Shown one piece after another: positions 61,078 through 64,000 of a stretch of 64,000 nt of DNA. This DNA comes from Yinghuangia seranimata (lineage in GTDB: Bacteria > Actinomycetota > Actinomycetes > Streptomycetales > Streptomycetaceae). The notes beneath the pieces are model-generated. The model was not told the origin of the DNA. It searched no databases and saw only the letters and a program-made list of their open reading frames with translations. Location of the stretch: assembly GCF_029953285.1 (NCBI RefSeq), contig NZ_JASAOI010000014.1:124001-188000 (forward strand). Reading direction: 5' to 3'. A program made the position numbers and the translations under genes. How positions within the stretch are numbered: position 1 is the first letter of the stretch; every line of letters begins with the position of its first letter.

Positions 61078-61158
61078 ATGCCTCAGCCGTTGCTCGTCGC
61101 CCGCCGCCACGTGGACCTCGCCCGCGTGACGAGCATGGCGTGTCGTACGAGCCGCTGA
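61078..61158 (+). CDS. Putative leader peptide (cysteine attenuation type)
   Basis: 26-residue ORF reading MPQPLLVARRHVDLARV then TSMACRTSR. The LVxRRHVDLxRVxSxxCR pattern is the actinobacterial putative leader peptide family placed upstream of sulfur assimilation genes; the Cys codon (TGT, residue 22) is the presumed sensor. A hairpin follows the stop by 13 bases and metY starts 163 bp downstream. Function as attenuator is inference from the family. Confidence 0.85.
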   Translation: MPQPLLVARRHVDLARVTSMACRTSR

Positions 61159-61171
61159 CGGCGACCGCGAT

Positions 61172-61202
61172 GCCCTGACGGCCCCCGAGGGTTCCGTCGG
61201 GC
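61172..61202 (+). promoter_or_regulatory. Candidate attenuator hairpin after the metY leader
   Basis: GCCC-T-GACGG paired with CCGTC-GGGC, one bulged T and a 13-nt loop with complementary CCC/GGG. It is close enough to the leader stop that a stalled ribosome could change its folding. Confidence 0.45.
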
Positions 61203-61321
61203 CGCGCCGCCCCCGTTTCGCCGACCAGCTGTCGGCCCCACCGCTTCCGCCCCCGCCGCGCGACGCCGAACAGGCGTGCGCCGCCGGAGCGTTCCCGCAC
61301 CACGCCCCCGCAGGAGTTCCC

Positions 61322-62674
61322 ATGACCGTCGACGCCACCGTCGAAAGCCCGGCCGACCTCGCCGCCGCGTCCACCGACCCGTCCGCCTGGGCGTTCGAGA
61401 CCCGGCAGATCCACGCCGGAGCCGCCCCCGACCCGGCGACCGGGGCCCGGGCCGTCCCCGTGTACCAGACCACCTCGTTCGTCTTCCGCGACACCGACCA
61501 CGCCGCCGGGCTGTTCGACCTGTCGCAGGAAGGCCACATCTACACCCGCATCCACAACCCCACCACCGACGCCCTCGAACAGCGCGTCGCCTCGCTGGAA
61601 GGCGGCGTCGCCGCGGTCGCCACCGCGTCCGGGCAGGCCGCGACGACCCTCGCGGTGCTCAACCTCGCCGGCGCGGGCGACCACATCGTCTCCAGCGCCT
61701 CGCTGTACGGCGGCACCTACAACCTCTTCCACTGGACGCTGCCCAAGCTCGGCGTCGAGGTGACCTTCGTCGAGGACCCCGACGACCCCGAGGCGTGGCG
61801 CGCGGCGATCCGGCCCGAGACGAAGCTGCTGTTCGGCGAGACGCTCGGCAACCCGCGCGGCAACGTCCTCGACATCGCGGCCGTCGCCGGCATCGCCCAC
61901 GAGGCGGGCGTCCCGCTGGTCGTCGACAACACCGTGCCCACGCCCTACCTGCTGCGCCCGATCGAGCACGGCGCCGACGTCGTCGTGCACTCGGCGACCA
62001 AGTTCCTCGGCGGGCACGGCACCGCGATCGGCGGCGTCGTGGTCGACGCCGGGACCTTCGACTTCGGCGCGCACCCCGACCGGTTCCCCGGGTTCACCGC
62101 GGCCGACGAGAGCTACGGGGGCCTGCGCTACTGGCCGGACCTGGGCGCGGGGGCGTACGCGGCCAAGCTCCGCGTCCAACTGCTGCGCGACGTCGGCGCG
62201 TCCATCGCACCGCTGACCAGCTTCCTCATCCTGCAGGGACTGGAGACCCTGTCGCTGCGCCTGGAACGGCACGTCGCCAACGCGTCCGCGATCGCCCGCT
62301 GGCTCGCCGACCGCGACGACGTCGAACGCGTGCACTACGCCGGACTGCCCGACAGCCGCTGGTACGACGCCGCCGCGCGCTACCTCCCGCGCGGCGCCGG
62401 CGCCATCGTCGCGTTCGAACTCAAGGGCGGCGTCGAGGCCGGCCGGCGGTTCGTCGACGCGCTGACCCTGTTCAGCCACCTCGCCAACATCGGCGACGTG
62501 CGCAGCCTCGTCATCCACCCCGCCTCCACGACGCACGCGCAGCTCACCCCCGAGCAGCAGGCCGCCACCGGCGTGACGCCCGGCCTGGTACGGCTGTCCG
62601 TCGGCATCGAGGACCTCGACGACCTGACCGCCGACCTCGAAGCCGGGTTCGCCGCGGCCCGCGCGACCGCGTAA
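61322..62674 (+). CDS. metY: O-acetylhomoserine sulfhydrylase
   Basis: 450-residue Cys/Met-metabolism PLP enzyme that makes homocysteine (or methionine with methanethiol) from O-acetylhomoserine and sulfide. Blocks: FETRQIHAGAAPDPATGARAVPVYQTTSFVFRD in order, SGQAATTLAVLNLAGAGDH, PLP Lys227 (HSATKFLGGHGTA), and the VIHPASTTHAQL C-terminal arginine-side region. ATG 61322 follows GGAG. It is nine bases upstream of metX, and a leader peptide and shared motif precede it. A second copy is the C-terminal half of the fusion at 54993-57422. Confidence 0.95.
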   Translation: MTVDATVESPADLAAASTDPSAWAFETRQIHAGAAPDPATGARAVPVYQTTSFVFRDTDHAAGLFDLSQEGHIYTRIHNPTTDALEQRVASLEGGVAAVATASGQAATTLAVLNLAGAGDHIVSSASLYGGTYNLFHWTLPKLGVEVTFVEDPDDPEAWRAAIRPETKLLFGETLGNPRGNVLDIAAVAGIAHEAGVPLVVDNTVPTPYLLRPIEHGADVVVHSATKFLGGHGTAIGGVVVDAGTFDFGAHPDRFPGFTAADESYGGLRYWPDLGAGAYAAKLRVQLLRDVGASIAPLTSFLILQGLETLSLRLERHVANASAIARWLADRDDVERVHYAGLPDSRWYDAAARYLPRGAGAIVAFELKGGVEAGRRFVDALTLFSHLANIGDVRSLVIHPASTTHAQLTPEQQAATGVTPGLVRLSVGIEDLDDLTADLEAGFAAARATA

Positions 62675-62683
62675 GGCCGCGCC

Positions 62684-63799
62684 GTGACCACCGCACCACC
62701 CCGGCTCGCCGCCCGGCGCACGATCGTCCTCGACCGGCCGCTGCGCCTGGAGTGCGGGGCCGAACTGCCGGACGTGCGCGTCGCGTACGAGACCTGGGGC
62801 ACCCCCGCGCCCGACCTGTCCAACGCCGTGCTCGTGCTGCACGCCCTCACCGGCGACAGCCACGTGGCGGGCGACGCGGGGCCCGGGTTCCCGACCGCCG
62901 GGTGGTGGGACGGACTCGTCGGGCCCGGCCGCGTGCTGGACACCGACCGGTGGTTCGTCGTCGCCCCGAACGTCCTCGGCGGCTGCCGCGGGACGACCGG
63001 CCCCGCCTCACCCGCCCCCGACGGGCGGCCGTGGGGCAGCCGGTTCCCGCGGCTGACGATCCGCGACCAGGTCGCCGCCGAGACGGCGTTCGCCAATACG
63101 CTCGGCGTCGGCCGGTGGGCGGCCGTCGTCGGCGGGTCCATGGGCGGCATGCGCGCGCTGGAGTGGGCGGTCACCCACCCGCACCGGGTCGGCGCGCTCT
63201 TCCTCGTCGCGTGCGGCGCCGCCGCGAGCGCCGAGCAGATCGCCTGGTGCGCGACGCAGACGCACGCGGTACGCGGCGACCCGGGCTGGCACGGCGGCGA
63301 CTACCACCACCTGCCGCCCGACGCCGGCCCCTGGCGCGGCCTCGGGCTGGCGCGCCGCATCGCGCACATCACCTACCGCAGCGAGGCCGAACTCCAGGCC
63401 CGCTTCGGGCGCGACCGGCAGCCCGACGACGCGCCGCCGGGGCGGTACGCCGTCGAGTCGTACCTCGACCACCACGCGGCCAAACTGACCGCGCGGTTCG
63501 ACGCCGGCAGCTACGTGGTCCTCACCGAGGCCATGAACAGCCACGACGTGGGGCGCGGCCGAGGCGGCGTCGCCGACGCGCTGGCCCGGATCACGGCGCC
63601 GACCACCGTCGCGGCGGTGTCCAGCGACCGGCTCTACCCGCCCGCGCAGCAGCGCGCGCTGGCGGCGACGATCCCGACCGCGGGGCCGCTGCGGTGGGTG
63701 GACTCGCCGTACGGGCACGACGGCTTCCTGATCGAACTCGACCAGGTGGCGCCGCTCGTGGCCGAGACCCTGGCCGTGACGCGGGCCCGGGCGGCCTGA
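62684..63799 (+). CDS. metX: Homoserine O-acetyltransferase
   Basis: 371-residue alpha/beta-hydrolase-fold acyltransferase that activates homoserine with acetyl-CoA. Nucleophile Ser152 (GGSMGGM), Asp315 (SSDRLYPP) and His345 (YGHDGF) form the triad; LHALTGDSHVAG and PNVLGGCRGTTGP are family hallmarks. GTG 62684 lies nine bases after the metY stop, one operon. Supplies O-acetylhomoserine to MetY and, by inference, to the fused MetY. Confidence 0.95.
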   Translation: MTTAPPRLAARRTIVLDRPLRLECGAELPDVRVAYETWGTPAPDLSNAVLVLHALTGDSHVAGDAGPGFPTAGWWDGLVGPGRVLDTDRWFVVAPNVLGGCRGTTGPASPAPDGRPWGSRFPRLTIRDQVAAETAFANTLGVGRWAAVVGGSMGGMRALEWAVTHPHRVGALFLVACGAAASAEQIAWCATQTHAVRGDPGWHGGDYHHLPPDAGPWRGLGLARRIAHITYRSEAELQARFGRDRQPDDAPPGRYAVESYLDHHAAKLTARFDAGSYVVLTEAMNSHDVGRGRGGVADALARITAPTTVAAVSSDRLYPPAQQRALAATIPTAGPLRWVDSPYGHDGFLIELDQVAPLVAETLAVTRARAA

Positions 63800-63815
63800 C
63801 CCGGGGCCGCTTTGC

Positions 63816-64000
63816 TCAGATGTATTTGGTCTCCTCGACGCCCCGGGACCGCGCGTCTTCCAGCAGCGCCCGCGCTTCCAGGGTGAGCGGCCGCCGCGCC
63901 CATGCGAACGCCATCGTGCGGATCAACGGCGGTGAGAGCGAACGGACCGCGACCAAGGAGGCGAAGCGGTCGGCCAGATCGCGGTACCACAGCAGCGAGC
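63816..64000 (-). CDS. Partial CDS, 5' end beyond the window; possibly LysR-type C-terminus
   Basis: 61 codons of an open minus-strand frame ending TKYI at TGA 63816, running off the right edge. Readable parts are SLLWYRDLADRFASLVAVRS and RRPLTLEARALLEDARSRG. Codon bias is typical of the window's genes. The tail resembles the end of a LysR substrate-binding domain, but the family is uncertain. It converges on metX. Confidence 0.55.
   Translation of the reverse strand, partial: SLLWYRDLADRFASLVAVRSLSPPLIRTMAFAWARRPLTLEARALLEDARSRGVEETKYI

Overview
The window is about 70% GC with strong G/C at third codon positions, and it carries XRE-DUF5753/DUF397 pairs, an F420-type (Ddn) nitroreductase, ECF41 sigma factors, DrrAB and DHA2 drug exporters, and many GTGA/ATGA-coupled starts. 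This points to a filamentous actinomycete, probably Streptomycetales or a relative; I cannot name the genus. No tRNA, rRNA, CRISPR array, transposase or phage gene was seen. The window reads as chromosomal accessory/arm-like DNA rich in regulators and exporters.

Layout. 1-6.1 kb: end of a carboxylesterase, a DHA2 exporter divergent from a PadR regulator, and a DrrAB exporter; matching ATACGA-type inverted repeats precede padR and drrA. 6.2-14.6 kb: a SNF2 ATPase with an in-frame 36-bp tandem repeat and a small coupled ORF, two GNAT acetyltransferases, and two divergent regulator/enzyme pairs (amidohydrolase/MarR, Ddn/TetR) with clear palindromic operators. 14.8-21.5 kb: SnoaL-like protein/AraC regulator, an ECF41-like sigma factor of divergent composition, a DJ-1 protein/GlxA regulator pair, and a coupled 2OG oxygenase plus Ada-zinc-domain protein (probable DNA alkylation repair). 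21.6-31 kb: ZIP transporter, PLP dehydratase, secreted protein, methyltransferase, a second DHA2 exporter with an ECF41 sigma factor, and a PadR/ABC ATPase/FtsX permease operon. 32.2-41.6 kb: a c-di-AMP (ydaO) riboswitch before a LysM-NlpC/P60 endopeptidase, hypothetical proteins, a lipoprotein, a third DHA2 exporter with a WYL regulator, an EACC1-like protein and a flavoprotein. 41.7-48.2 kb: DHDPS-family enzyme with an S33 peptidase, G-homopolymer tracts, an MBL hydrolase, an XRE/DUF397 pair and a large secreted protein.

48.2-63.8 kb is the most interesting part, a sulfur-amino-acid region. A minus-strand operon encodes an 809-residue natural fusion of an isopenicillin-N-synthase-like Fe(II)/2OG oxygenase with an O-acetylhomoserine sulfhydrylase (MetY), an alpha/beta hydrolase, and a peptide-type ABC importer (SBP, an unrecognised coupled ORF, permease, permease-ATPase fusion, ATPase). 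Divergent LysR/EamA genes and a CoA-transferase separate it from a standalone metY-metX pair. Both MetY loci are preceded by a short Cys-Arg-containing leader ORF and by copies of one bipartite motif (TTGTGAACAC then GCnAACA). My inference is that the importer and hydrolase supply an organosulfur compound, the oxygenase releases a thiol or sulfide, and the fused MetY captures it on the O-acetylhomoserine made by MetX, under sulfur/cysteine control.

A window-wide pattern: twelve genes have a -10-like hexamer (mostly TAnnnT or CAnnnT) exactly 6-7 nt before the start codon, which predicts leaderless mRNAs.
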